The translations under genes were made by a program, and so were the position numbers. A DNA stretch of 64,000 nucleotides from Nocardioides sp. B-3. Its GTDB lineage: Bacteria > Actinomycetota > Actinomycetes > Propionibacteriales > Nocardioidaceae. Under the pieces are notes generated by a model. That model had not been told where the DNA came from. It did not search any database and saw only the letters and a list, made by a program, of their open reading frames with translations. Of the stretch, positions 42,570 through 52,528 are shown in pieces (position 1 is the first letter of the stretch; every line of letters begins with the position of its first letter). Where the stretch lies: the NCBI RefSeq assembly GCF_024703895.1, contig NZ_CP087968.1, forward strand, positions 1,488,001 to 1,552,000, written 5' to 3'.

Positions 42570-43944
42570 GTGCCCATCGAGATGGCAGACACGAACTCCT
42601 CGAGCTGGGTCAGGTTGCGGCACTCCACCATCGGCACGATCTCGCCGTAGGCCGGCGCCGCGCTGTCGCCCGTGCCCCAGTGGCGCGGGTGCTCGGGGTT
42701 GAGCCACCACGCATGCCGCACGGCGCCCTCGAGGTCGCAGCACGGGGCAGCGCCAGTCGCTGTAGTTGGAGCGGGCGTCGCCGAGGATGAGCAGGGAGGT
42801 CTTCGGACCCAGCGCGTCGGCGTGCTCCTCGGCGAACTTCGTGAACGCGCGACCGTAGTTGGTGCGCCCCCACAAGGCCGCGTGCGCCGCACTGGCCGCG
42901 AGGTTCTCCATCACCTCGACGACGTCGCCGCCCGGGGTGAAGTGGTGGGTCACCTCGTGCACGGTGTCGACGAACGTGAAGGCCCGCACCTTGTGGAACT
43001 GCTCGCGCAGCGGAAGACCAGCAGCAGGGTGAACTGCGCGAAGTTGGCCACCGACCCGCTGACGTCGCACAGGATGACGAGCTCGGTGCGGTGCGGCCGC
43101 TTGGGCCGGTGGTGCGTCTCGAGCGGCACGCCGCCGGTGGACAGTGACGCCCGGACGGTACGGCGAAAGTCGAGCGCCCCGCGTCGACGCGCGTGCTGCT
43201 GCTTGGTCAGCCGCGCGGCCAGCCTTCGAGCCAGTGGATAGATCTCGCGGCGCATCTCCTCCGTGTCGGATCGGCGCGCGGCGGTGAAGTCGAGCCGGTC
43301 GATCGTCGGGCGGACCACGATGTTGGCGACGTGCTCGGGCCCCTTCTCCTCCGCGATCCGCCGGCGCGCGTCGCCCTCGACGAGGTTCGTGAAGGTCCCG
43401 ACGCGACGCCCGGCAACACGCTCGGCGTCCCCCTCGGCCATCCCCTCGGCCATCAGCCCGGCGACGATCTGCCCGATGAGCTGCTGCGGAGACACCCGTT
43501 GCAGCGCGGTGTACGCCGACCAGCTCGACAGTCCCGGGCCGCGACCGGGCATCGCGCCGAACCGGCCTACCGCCTCCACGGCCGGGTCCTGCAGCCGCTG
43601 GCCCTCAGCCTCGCCGGACTGGTCGGCCAACGCCTCGGTCAGCTCCTCCGGGAACGACGTGAGCGCGGCCCCGTTGTCCCGCACGCCACCCTGCGACTCC
43701 GGCTCCCCGGCCACGCCGGAGCCGACCAGCCGCGGGTAGTAGAGGTCGAAGATCGCATCGAAGGTGACCGCTGCGCCTGCTTCTTGACCAGCGTTGCGGC
43801 GTACACCGTGCGCACGACGTCGCGATCGCCCCACCCGATGTGGCGCATCGCGTCGATCGCGTCGAGGCCCTCGGCGAGCGACACCGAGAGGCCCGCCGAG
43901 CGCAGCGCCTCGACGAAACCGATGTGGGTGTCGAGCAGGGTCAT
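42554..43944 (-). CDS. VWA-domain protein, CoxE-like (three frame breaks)
   Basis: About 463 residues. ATG 43944 begins MTLLDTHIGFVEALRSAGLS, then GLDAIDAMRHIGWGDRDVVR and AIFDLYYPRLV. The C-terminal von Willebrand A domain carries the MIDAS motif LVILCDVSGSVANFAQF (DxSxS) with TNYGRAF (Thr) and LLILGDARSNY (Asp). Breaks lie near 43770, 43010 and 42735. CoxE-like VWA proteins work with MoxR ATPases to insert cofactors or remodel complexes. No CO-dehydrogenase subunit is nearby. Confidence 0.9.
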
Positions 43945-44817
43945 GCCTGCGCCAGTCTCAGTTCCTTGACCGCGCGTCTGGTCGGAGGCGTGCTTGAGGA
44001 CGACGCCGAGGGTGCGCCGGACGGCCTCCTCGTCGAGGTTGTCGATCTCCAGCGCGATCAGGGTGCGCGCCCAGTCGACGGACTCCGCGATCGATGGCGC
44101 CTTCTTCAGCTCGAGCTCGCGCAACCGCGCCACCACGTCGACCAGCTGCTTCGCGACGGCGTCGTCGAGACCGGGCACCTGCGAGGTGACGATCTCGCGC
44201 TCACGCTCGGCGTCGGGGTAGTCGAGGTGGAGGTAGAGGCAGCGGCGCTTGACCGCTTCGGACAGCTCACGGGTGGCATTGGAAGTGAGTACGACGAACG
44301 GCCGGCGCGTTGCCGAGACCGTGCCCAGCTCGGGGATGGTGACCTGGAAGTCGGACAGCACTTCGAGCAGCAGCCCCTCCACCTCGACGTCGGTCTTGTC
44401 GACCTCGTCGATCAGCAGCACCGTCGGCTCCTCGCGCCGGATCGCCGTCAGCAGCGGGCGAGTCAACAGGAACTCGTCGGTGAAGATGTCGTCGTGGGTC
44501 TCGCTCCGGGCCCGGTCGGACCCACTGGCCCGGATGCGGAGCAGCTGCTTCTTGTAGTTCCACTCATAGAGCGCGCGGGCCTCGTCGAGGCCCTCGTAGC
44601 ACTGGAGGCGGATCAGCTCGGCGCCCGTCGAACGGGCCACCGCCTTGGCGAGCTCGGTCTTGCCGACACCCGCCGGACCCTCGACGAGCAGCGGCTTCTC
44701 GAGCGCACCGGCGAGGTAGGCCGTGGTCGCGGTGGGGAGATCCGCGAGGTAGCCGGCCTCGTAGAGGCGGGCGCTGGCGTCGTCGGGGCTGCTGAACCAG
44801 GTCACCTGCGCGAGCAT
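43941..44817 (-). CDS. MoxR-family AAA+ ATPase (one frame break)
   Basis: ATG 44817 begins MLAQVTWFSSPDDASARLYE. Walker A is VEGPAGVGKTELAKAVARST, Walker B LLIDEVDKTD, sensor FVVLTSNATRELSEAVKRRC. The end should read QTRAVKELRLAQA and overlap the VWA start (ATGA). The frame breaks near 43975 through loss of two bases in a CGCGCG run. The corrected length is about 292 residues. It partners the VWA protein downstream. Confidence 0.92.
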
Positions 44818-44850
44818 AGGCGGCTGCCGATTCTGAATCGGCCGTGTCGT

Positions 44851-44924
44851 CATGTAACCGGCAGTTAGCCCAACTGACCGGCCGTTGCGCGGGCCGGTCA
44901 GATCATGTAAACGCCGGTTACATG
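44851..44924. promoter_or_regulatory. Nested palindromic region upstream of the MoxR/VWA pair
   Basis: Outer arms CATGTAACCGGC (44851-44862) and GCCGGTTACATG (44913-44924) are a perfect 12-bp inverted repeat. Inside lie CTGACCGGCC (44874-44883) and GGCCGGTCAG (44892-44901), another perfect pair. A third CATGTAA at 44904-44910 repeats the arm. It sits between the moxR start and tRNA-Ser. It could be an operator, a terminator or a folded repeat. Confidence 0.7.
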
Positions 44925-44932
44925 AAGCGACT

Positions 44933-45020
44933 TGGCGGAGGAGGCGGGATTTGAACCCGCGGTAGCTCTCGCTACGACCGCTTTCAAGGCGGTTCCGATA
45001 GGCCGCTCCGGCACCCCTCC
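44933..45020 (-). tRNA. tRNA-Ser (anticodon UGA)
   Basis: The minus strand begins GGAGGGGTGCCGGAG and has anticodon loop CTTGAAA (UGA), a long variable arm (GTCGTAGCGAGAGCTACCG), T-arm GGGTTCAAATCCC and encoded CCA. It is a class II serine tRNA. Confidence 0.96.
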
Positions 45021-45069
45021 ACGCGCCGCCCGAAAACGGCACCCGAGCATTCTAGGAGAAGGTGCTGAA

Positions 45070-45444
45070 CTACTCCGAGCCGCCCAGCTCGATCTCGACG
45101 TCGTCGTAGGCCGGGTCGTGCAACCGCTGCAGGTGGTGGTTGATGTCGGTGAGCAGGCGCAGGCCGTGGTCACGGACCTCGTCGAGGTCGGGGCTCTCCA
45201 GCACCTGCGGGCCGAGCTCGCCGATCCGCGCCAGCAGCGCTCGACGCTCACGCAGCGCCGTACCACGGCGGGCGCTCAGCCGGGCCTCGTCGGGGTGCTC
45301 CGACTCGCGCATCAGCACGTCACGGACCCCGGTCATGCGCTGGCGCACCGTCCAACGCCAGTTGCCCGCGGCCACGCCGCCCGCCTCGCGAGGCGCATCG
45401 AGGGCCCGGTGCAGGTCTGACAACGCGGCAGTGGCGCTGGTCAT
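45070..45444 (-). CDS. Hypothetical helical protein
   Basis: An intact 124-residue frame. ATG 45444 begins MTSATAALSDLHRALDAPRE. It is Arg/Glu/Leu-rich and helical (SARRGTALRERRALLARIGE), with no signal peptide or cysteines, and ends DDVEIELGGSE. The codon use is normal for the genome. It is divergent from the next membrane protein. I do not recognise a characterised family. Confidence 0.75.
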   Translation of the reverse strand: MTSATAALSDLHRALDAPREAGGVAAGNWRWTVRQRMTGVRDVLMRESEHPDEARLSARRGTALRERRALLARIGELGPQVLESPDLDEVRDHGLRLLTDINHHLQRLHDPAYDDVEIELGGSE

Positions 45445-45560
45445 CGCGGCCTCCCGAAGCTGGTTCCGTGACAGTGGTTGATCTCGAGTGTGACCCGCAC
45501 CACAAGCAGGGACAAGGGCTGAGTTGGCACAACCTCGGACGCGTGTGTTCAATCTGCACC

Positions 45561-46010
45561 GTGCCGTCCGAATATCGAGTTGCTCCAGCCGTCGCCGCCC
45601 GACTGATGGGTGGGCTGCTGATCGCGATCTCGGTGCTGGTCTTCGTCACCACCGGGCTGGTCGCCTTCCTCGACCTGCACACGGCTCTGCTGCTCATCCC
45701 CGCCGTCCTCGGCATCTGCGCCTCGGCTGCCGGCGCGCTCGTGCTCGCCCGCCGGGGCTGGGTCGTGCGGTTCACCGACGACGGCTACCGCGTCCAGTGG
45801 GTGCGCGGAGTGGGAGTGGCCACGGCCCGGTGGAAGGACGTCGAGGATGCGGGCACCACGACGTCGGCCGGCTCTCCCGTGGTCGTCCTGCGCCTCCGCT
45901 CGGGCGGCTCGACCACGATTCCGGTCGAGATGCTGGCCGGCGACCGCGAGGAGTTCGTGCGCGACCTGCTGGGCCACCTGCGACGCGGTCAGGGCCTGCG
46001 GCAGCTCTGA
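45561..46010 (+). CDS. Hypothetical membrane protein with a PH-like tail
   Basis: GTG 45561 begins VPSEYRVAPAVAARLMGGL; an ATG at 45468 would add a Cys/His-rich leader that seems less likely. Two helices (LLIAISVLVFVTTGLVAFLD; ALLLIPAVLGICASAAGALV) are followed by a soluble beta-rich domain (WVVRFTDDGYRVQWVRGVG, ARWKDVEDAG, VVVLRLRSGGSTTIPVEML) resembling bacterial PH domains. 149 residues, intact. Confidence 0.75.
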   Translation: MPSEYRVAPAVAARLMGGLLIAISVLVFVTTGLVAFLDLHTALLLIPAVLGICASAAGALVLARRGWVVRFTDDGYRVQWVRGVGVATARWKDVEDAGTTTSAGSPVVVLRLRSGGSTTIPVEMLAGDREEFVRDLLGHLRRGQGLRQL

Positions 46011-46082
46011 TCGGGTGCGATTCGGCAAAGGCCGGATGCGCCTAGTAACCTCATCCCTGCTCTGGCCTCGAAGGCCGGGCGT

Positions 46083-46176
46083 GGAGGCGTCGCCTAGTCC
46101 GGTCTATGGCGCCCGCCTGCTAAGCGGGTTTGGGGCTACAACCCCATCGAGGGTTCAAATCCCTCCGCCTCCGCCA
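46083..46176 (+). tRNA. tRNA-Ser (anticodon GCU)
   Basis: Starts GGAGGCGTCGCCTAG, anticodon loop CTGCTAA (GCU), a long variable arm and T-arm GGGTTCAAATCCC, ending with encoded CCA. A class II serine tRNA. Confidence 0.96.
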
Positions 46177-46179
46177 AAT

Positions 46180-46207
46180 CTCTGGCCCTCCTCCGTGGGG
46201 GCCAGAG
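46180..46207 (+). terminator. Hairpin terminator after tRNA-Ser(GCU)
   Basis: CTCTGGCCC pairs with GGGCCAGAG across CTCCTCCGTG-type loop sequence, directly after the tRNA CCA. Confidence 0.7.
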
Positions 46208-46338
46208 CTCATTTCTGCACACCTTGCGAAATCGTGCAATGCACAGACTCGCAGTGGCTCGCATGCTGGACATCGGGCCCGGGTCACCGACAATGATGGC
46301 GAGTCTCGGACCGTGCTGAGCAAAAAGAGGATGAGAAA

Positions 46339-46533
46339 ATGAACTCCGGACGACGTATTGCCGCTGCGGTCCTGGCCCGCGGCCCTGTCGATGGGGGCCA
46401 TTGGTCTCAGCGCCGGTCCTGCCGCGGCGACGAAGGACACCTCATGGCCGGTCAAGAACTCCCCCACTCCGTGGGGGACACGTCATGGCCGACTTCATCG
46501 GCGTCGCTGGCCGACACCTCGTGGCCGACCTGA
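46339..46533 (+). CDS. Tiny secreted peptide with three DTSWP repeats (two compensating frame breaks)
   Basis: ATG 46339 (AGAGGATGAGAAA upstream) begins MNSGRRIAAAVLA. After removing one C near 46378 the hydrophobic core and cleavage region follow (ALSMGAIGLSAGPAAA|T), so residues 1 to about 31 are a signal peptide. The mature part of about 33 residues has DTSWP at 46436-46450, 46477-46491 and 46513-46527 and ends SWPT. The repeats use different synonymous codons, which argues for selection on the peptide. A second indel near 46472 restores the starting frame, so the uncorrected frame is also open. The adjacent convergent gene is a LuxR-type regulator. I do not recognise a named family. Confidence 0.68.
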   Translation: MNSGRRIAAAVLARGPVDGGHWSQRRSCRGDEGHLMAGQELPHSVGDTSWPTSSASLADTSWPT

Positions 46534-46540
46534 GGCGTCG

Positions 46541-47582
46541 CTAGACACTTTCACCGGACTGCTCCGGGGCATCCTGATGGGTTCCCGGGGGTGAATCCCG
46601 CCCGGTGACGCCCCGGCGCCCCATCTCGTAGCCGAGCTGGAAGCGCGAGTCGACCTCGAACTCCTTCTTGAGCTCCGAGACATAGCCGGCGTAGGTGCGC
46701 GGACTGACGCCGAGCCGCTTGGCGGCGACCGGGTCGGAATGACCGCCGATCAGCATCCGGATCGTCATGGCGCGCTGCTCGGCCTCGATCGCGCGCACCA
46801 AGGTCGCGTCACGGCTGGTGAAGGGCCGCCCCCGCTCCCGGGACCGCTCGAAGATGTCGACGAGATAGGCCACCAACGACGGTTCTCGTACGGCGAGGGC
46901 CACCGACTCACCGGCGTTGTTGCGCCCCGGCACGATCGCGATCCGTCGGTCGATGACGATCAGCCGGTCGAAGAACTCGTCGAGCGTGCGCACCTGCGCG
47001 CCCTCGACGGTCACGGCCGCGACGTACTTGTTGGTCGCGACCTGCCGTCGGGCGGAGTGCTGGTAGAGGGTGCGCATCATGACCCCGCGTCGCAGCGCTC
47101 CCACGTCCCGCTCGACGACCACGGGGAGCTGGTCGATGGCACGCCCCGTCTGCGGCTGGGCGGTCAGCAGCTCCTCTGAGGCATCGGCCACCAATGACGT
47201 GATGTAGGGGGTGATGGCGTCCCCGCGCAGCTCCGCGAACGGCCCCCGCAGCGCTTCGGGCGATCGTCGCCACGCGTGGGAGAGGCCCCGGAAGGCCTTC
47301 GCCCACTGGGCGGACTCCGCGAGCAGCTCGGCGCCCTGCTGGCCGAGCGGGGAGACCACGTGGGACTGGACGATCGCCGGGTCGACCGGGATCCAGCGGC
47401 GCTCGCCCTTGTCGAAGGTGACCGGGCCGATCTCCTTGAGCAGCGCGAACGGCTGGGCCGCCGCACCGCTCTCGTCGATGCGGGGGTCGTCCGAGGCGAT
47501 CCCTGCCGAGCCGACGAGGTCCTCGTAGAGCTCGGAAGCGGCCGTCTCGAAGACGGAACGCTCCTCAGGTCCGTAGCTCACG
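46541..47582 (-). CDS. LuxR-type HTH regulator with N-terminal sensory domain
   Basis: An intact 346-residue frame from GTG 47582 with a strong ribosome site (GGGAGG). The first half is helical (ERSVFETAASELYEDLVGSA). The middle has the LLTAQP, RDVGALRRGVMMRTLYQHSA, RTLDEFFDRLIVIDRRIAIV and SLVAYLVDIFERS blocks typical of a large Streptomyces regulator family. The C-terminal HTH is MLIGGHSDPVAAKRLGVSPR (GerE/LuxR-like). It converges on the DTSWP peptide gene with only 7 bp between stops. The ligand is unknown. Confidence 0.88.
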
Positions 47583-47695
47583 CCAACCGCCTCCCTGTCA
47601 TGACCGGGAGATCCTTCCACAAACGCACCTCCGGCCCGCCCGGATCGATGATCCTGACGGGCCGGGGTGGCCAAGCAGCTGGCTGGGTGTCTCGA

Positions 47696-49516
47696 TCAGG
47701 CGCCGAGGCGCTCCTTGAGCACGTCGAGCTCGGTCCAGAGGACGGACGGCAGGTCGTCGCCGAACTTCTCGAACCACTCGGTGATCTGCGGGATCTCGGC
47801 CTTCCACTCCTCGACGTCGACCGCCGGGGCGGCCTCGATGGCCTCCGGGGTCATGTCGAGACCGTCGATGTCGAGCGAGCCCGGCGCCGGCACGTGGCCG
47901 ATGGGGGTCTCGACCGCGGCAGCGGTGCCCTCGAGGCGCTCGATGACCCACTTGAGGACGCGGCTGTTCTCGCCGAACCCGGGCCACAGGAAGTCGCCCT
48001 CGTCGGAGAGGCGGAACCAGTTGACGTAGAAGATCTTGGGCAGCTTGGACTCGTCGTTGTCCTTGCCCATGTTGATCCAGTGGCTGAAGTAGTCACCGGC
48101 GTTGTAGCCGATGAACGGCAACATCGCCATCGGGTCGCGACGCACCGGGCCGACGGCACCGACGGCGGCCGCGGTGGTCTCCGAGGAGAGCGTTGCGCCC
48201 ATGAACGTGCCATGGGTCCAGTCGCGGGCCTCGGTCACGAGCGGGATCGTCGTCTTGCGACGGCCACCGAAGAGGATCGCGTCGATCGGCACGCCCCGCG
48301 GGTCGTCGTACTCGGCAGCGAGCATGTCGCACTGCTTGATCGGGGTGCAGTAGCGACTGTTGGCGTGGCTGGACAGCTCGTCGCTGTCCGGCGTCCGGGG
48401 CTGACCCTTCCGGGACGTGGCCCGGGCCGGGGTGTTCTCCAGGCCCTCCCACCAGACGTCGCCCTCAGGGGTGAGCGCCACGTTGGTGAAGACCGAGTTG
48501 CCCTTGTTGATGGTCGCCATCGCGTTGGGGTTGGTGTGCTCGTTCGTGCCGGGCGCCACGCCGAAGAAGCCGAACTCGGGGTTGACCGCCCACAGCCGGC
48601 CGTCCTCACCGATGCGCATCCGGGCGATGTCGTCGCCGATCGCCTCGACCTTCCAGCCCGGGATGGTGGGCTTGAGCATGGCGAGGTTGGTCTTGCCGCA
48701 CGCGCTCGGGAAGGCCGCGGCGACGAACTTCGTGACACCCCGGGGCGAGGTGAGCTTGAGGATGAGCATGTGCTCGGCCATCCAGCCCTCGTCGCGCGCC
48801 ATGACGCTGGCGATGCGCAGCGCGTAGCACTTCTTGCCGAGCAGCGCTTGCCGCCGTACCCGGAACCGAAGCTCCAGATCGTCCGCTCCTCGGGGAACTG
48901 GACGATGTACTTGGTGTCGTTGCAGGGCCGGGGGACGTCGGCCTCGCCCTCGGCGAGCGGCTTGCCGACCGAGTGCAGCGCGGGGACCCACGAGACGTCC
49001 TCGCCGATCTCCTCGATCTTGCGCAGGACGTCGGTGCCCATGCGGGCCATGACGCGCATCGAGACGGTGACGTAGGCGGAGTCGGTGATCTCGACGCCGA
49101 ACATCGGCTTCTCGGCATCCGGGTGACCCATGACGAACGGGATGACGTACATCGTGCGGCCCTTCATGCAGCCGGCGTAGAGCCCGCGCATGATGTCCTT
49201 CATCTTCTCGGGCTCCATCCAGTTGTTGGTGGGCCCGCAGTCCTTCTCGTCGACGGAGCAGATGAACGTCTTGTCCTCGACCCGCGCCACATCAGTGGGG
49301 TCGGAGGCTGCGTGGAACGAGTTGGGCTTGATCTCGGGGTTCAGTCGCGTGAACGTGCCGGTGCCCTCGAGGGCCGCGGTGAGCTGCTCCCACTCCTCGT
49401 CGGAGCCGGTGCACCAGTGGATGTTGTCGGGCTGGGTGAGCTCGGCGATCTCGTTGACCCACGCCGGGGATTCCCCGGTGAGTCGTCGGAGTGGACGTTT
49501 CTGAAATGGCGGTCAT
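47696..49516 (-). CDS. pckG: Phosphoenolpyruvate carboxykinase (GTP) (two frame breaks)
   Basis: Converts oxaloacetate and GTP to PEP, CO2 and GDP at the start of gluconeogenesis. ATG 49516 begins [17 protein letters not shown]. Motifs: [13 protein letters not shown] near the N-terminus, the P-loop with the reactive cysteine [12 protein letters not shown], the metal-binding GDDIARM, and [13 protein letters not shown]. The end is [14 protein letters not shown]. Breaks lie near 49465 and 48848. The corrected length of about 607 residues is exact for the family. A 211-bp upstream region probably carries the promoter. Confidence 0.95.
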
Positions 49517-49727
49517 GCCTGCGGATTCCCTCTCGCGCATTCGCGGTGGTCGCCTCATGGAACGAAGGCGCCACCGGCCGTCGAGCGCATCGACGGTGGT
49601 GTCGTGGAGTGTTGATTCGAACCCCGTGCGGCAACGCTGCGGCGACGGTTGTCGCCGAGGCTAACTTGCGCCCTGCGGCGTACATATTGGATCGATCAAG
49701 GGTTGTGACGTAGGTCCCACGACCGCC

Positions 49728-50195
49728 TCAGATCGGCGCGTCCGGGTGGATGCTGCGGGTCTCGGCGCGCCGGTTGCGGGTGTCGATCCAGTCGCGGAAG
49801 TAGACCTTGGGCAGCAACAGGCCGGCGATGGTCACGAGCAGCTGGTCGCCGGCGTTGTGCCCGAGGCTGTCGTTGACCTGCTTGAAGTTGTCGAGGTCGA
49901 GCAGCAGCACCGCACCGTTGTTGCCGTGAGCGACGTGCCCGCTCGAGGTGGCGCTGCAGCTCGGTGTCGAAGCCGCGACGGTTGGCCAACCCGGTGAGGA
50001 CATCGTGGTCGACGAGGTGGGCGAGCCGGTCCCGGTAGCGGCGGCGCTCGGAGACGTCGACGACGTTGACGACGTTGACGAGCAGGATCTCGGTCTCGGA
50101 CCCGGGGCGACGCAGGAGCCGACTGCTGAGGGCGACGTGGATGTCCTCTCCCCGGTGGTTGCGCAGCACGCAGTCGGAGGCGCTGGAGCGGGTAG
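49728..50195 (-). pseudogene. PAS/GGDEF diguanylate cyclase remnant
   Basis: Keeps the end of a PAS/PAC domain (VLRNHRGEDIHVALSSRLL) and the first half of a GGDEF domain (LVDHDVLTGLANRRGFDTEL, AVLLLDLDNFKQVNDSLGHN, GDQLLVTIAG). The active-site GGDEF loop is absent: after LLVTIAGLLLPKV the frame runs into an unrelated tail (FRDWIDTRNRRAETRSIHP) and stops at 49728. There is no proper N-terminus. A break lies near 49935. It must be a non-functional remnant between two PEPCK genes. Confidence 0.75.
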
Positions 50196-50260
50196 GGCGG
50201 CACCACGACCGTGGCGAGCCCGAGGCCACAGACCACGGCAAAGGTCGGACCGGGCGCGGC

Positions 50261-50296
50261 GACGGCCGGCCGCGGTCAAAACCGCGGCCGGCCGTC
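50261..50296. terminator. Strong hairpin terminator between the PEPCK paralog and the GGDEF remnant
   Basis: GACGGCCGGCCGCGGT pairs perfectly with ACCGCGGCCGGCCGTC over a CAAA loop, a 16-bp stem. It lies 65 bp beyond the stop of the second PEPCK gene. Confidence 0.75.
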
Positions 50297-50361
50297 GTCA
50301 TCGCTTCAGTCCCGAGCTGTCGCATTGCTCCGACCCTACAGATCGGAGCCTGCGCGCAGGG

Positions 50362-52198
50362 TCAGCCCGCGTCTTCCTCCAGCGCCTTGGCGACCCGGCG
50401 GTGGGCCTCCCAGATCGCCCCGGGCATGCGGTCGAACTGCTCGAGGTGCTCGGCCCGGTTGGCCATCTCCTGCTGCCAGCGTGCGTTGTCGATGCTCAGC
50501 AGCGTGTCGAGGTCCTCGGGCGTGACGTCGACGCCCTCGAGGTTGAGCTCCTCCTTGGTCGGCACGATGCCGACCGGGGTCTGGCGTCCCTCGACCTCAC
50601 CGTTGCGCAGCTGCAGCAGCCACAGCAACGGGCGCAGGTTGTCGCGGTAGCCGGGCCACAGGAACCGTCCGTCGTCGCCACGCTGGAACCAGTTGACGTG
50701 CGCGAAGATCGGCTGGTCGCTCGCCGCCCCGACGATGTCGAGGTAGTGCTGCGCGTAGTCGCCCTCGCCGTACGCCATGAACGGGCGGTTGGACATCGGG
50801 TCGTAGTGGAGCACGCCCTCCTTGCCCTCGGCCGCCGCGGTCGCCTCGGCGCCGAGCGTGAGGCCGTCGTAGACGCCCTCGGCGAGGTCGTGGATCGCGC
50901 GGATCAGCGGCTCGCGGTCACGGGTGCGGCCACCGAAGATGATCGCGTCGATCGGCACGCCCGCCGCGGAGTTGTAGTCCTTGGCGATGTTGGGGACGTT
51001 GTCGAGCGTCGTGGTGAAACGGCTGTTGGGGTGGGCCCACGGCGAGGAGTCGCTGTCCTTGCGGTCCGCGATCGGGGCGCCGGTCCAGTCCGAGCCACCC
51101 GTGGACGGGCTCCGGGTGGCTGGGGGTGCGGCCCTCCCACCAGACCTCCCGGGTGTCCGGGTTGTAGGCGATGTTGGTGAAGATCGCGCCCGTGCCCGGG
51201 TCGACCGAGTGCAGCGCGGTCGGGTTGGTGTTCTCGTTGGTGTCCTTGGCGACACCGAAGACGCCGAACTCCGGGTTCATGCCCATCAGCTTGCCGGTGG
51301 TCTCGTCGACCCAGAGCCACGCGATGTCGTCGCCGTAGAACGACACGTGGTAGCGATCGCCGAGGGCGTCGGGCGCCAGCATCATCGCCGGGTTGGTCTT
51401 GCCGGAGGCACTCAGGGAAGCCGCCACAGATGTGGTAGTCCTTCCCGGTCTCCTTGTCGTGGATGCCGATGAGCATGTACTGCTCGGCGAGGAACTTCTT
51501 GCTCGCCCAGCCGTCGTAGGCGCCCCGGCGGAGGCCGTGCGCGATCTTGCCGAGCAGTGCGTTGCCGCCGTACGACGAACCGAAGTGCAGGATCGTGCGC
51601 TCGTCACCCACGGTGACGAAGTAGCGCTGGTCGGCGTCGGTGCCCCGGCCGAGGTTCTCCGGTGTCGCCGGTCACGTGGACGGCGCGGACGAACTGGTCG
51701 CCCGCGTCGTTGAGGTGCTCGGCGCCGACGCGTGCCATGCGCAGGATGTGCAGCACGACGGTGCGGGTGTCGGTCACCTGGACGCCGGTCGCCCACGGAG
51801 CGAGCTCATTGCCCGGGGGCGCCATCAGGTAGGGGATGACGTACATGGTCTTGCCCTGCGAGGCACCGCGCATGCGGTCCTCGAGCATCGGGATCATCTC
51901 GGACGCGGGGCGCCAGTTGTTGTAGACGCCCTTGTCCTTCTCGTCGTTGGACGCGACGATCGTGCGCTCCTCGGAGCGAGCGGTGTCCTTGTGGTAGCTG
52001 CGGGAGTAGTAGCGCCCCTCGCCTGCGGGCTGGAGCTCACCAGCCGCCAGCGCCTCCTCGATCAGTCGCGCGTCGTCCGCGGGGCTGACCACCTCGATCC
52101 GCTCGGCGCCGGTGAGATCGGCGTACTTGCGGACGTATTCGATCACCGCGGGATTGGTCAACCCCGGCTGCCGCCGGGGCTGCCTCGACATCTGCCAT
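50362..52198 (-). CDS. Divergent second GTP-type PEP carboxykinase paralog (four frame breaks)
   Basis: About 612 residues. ATG 52198 (MADVEAAPAAAG) is favoured, joined after a break near 52160 to TNPAVIEYVRKYADLTGAER; ATG 52191 is the alternative. Family segments are RSEERTIVASNDEKDKGVYN, GKTMYVIPYLMAPPG, GSSYGGNALLGK, VSFYGDDIAWLW, MNPEFGVFGVAKDTNENTNP, GVPIDAIIFGGRTRD and WFQRGDDGRFLWPG. In the P-loop it reads FPSASGKTNPAM after correcting a break near 51415, so the reactive Cys of the family is Ser. Further breaks lie near 51660 and 51105. It is clearly diverged from pckG. Confidence 0.88.
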
Positions 52199-52401
52199 GT
52201 TCAGGAACTGCCTCTCGTGAGGTGCCGGGGCCGCCTCGTTCGCCCCCAGCCGCGCAACGTGCCTGACACCATAACGACCACCGGACCCGCGGAACGCGCC
52301 AGTCCAATTGGATCGTTCCGAACTGTGGGAGGTGGGCTGATTTCGGGTTGACGACAGGGGTCGGCTATTCTCTTCCGGTCGCGCTGTCCGCAGCGCGACA
52401 T

Positions 52402-52474
52402 GCGCCTGTAGCTCAACGGATAGAGCATCTGACTACGGATCAGAAGGTTTGGGGTTCGAATCCCTACAGGCGCA
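52402..52474 (+). tRNA. tRNA-Arg (anticodon ACG)
   Basis: GCGCCTG acceptor pairs with CAGGCGC, D-arm AGCTCAACGGATAGAGC, anticodon loop CTACGGA (ACG) and T-arm GGGTTCGAATCCC. CCA is not encoded. Confidence 0.96.
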
Positions 52475-52490
52475 CAAACGAGGCTCACGA

Positions 52491-52528
52491 CGAAGGACCC
52501 CCGGGATGTTTTTCCCGGGGGTCCTTCG
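52491..52528 (+). terminator. Hairpin terminator after tRNA-Arg
   Basis: CGAAGGACCCCCGGGA and TCCCGGGGGTCCTTCG form a 16-bp perfect stem around TGTTTT, 16 bp after the tRNA. Confidence 0.9.
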
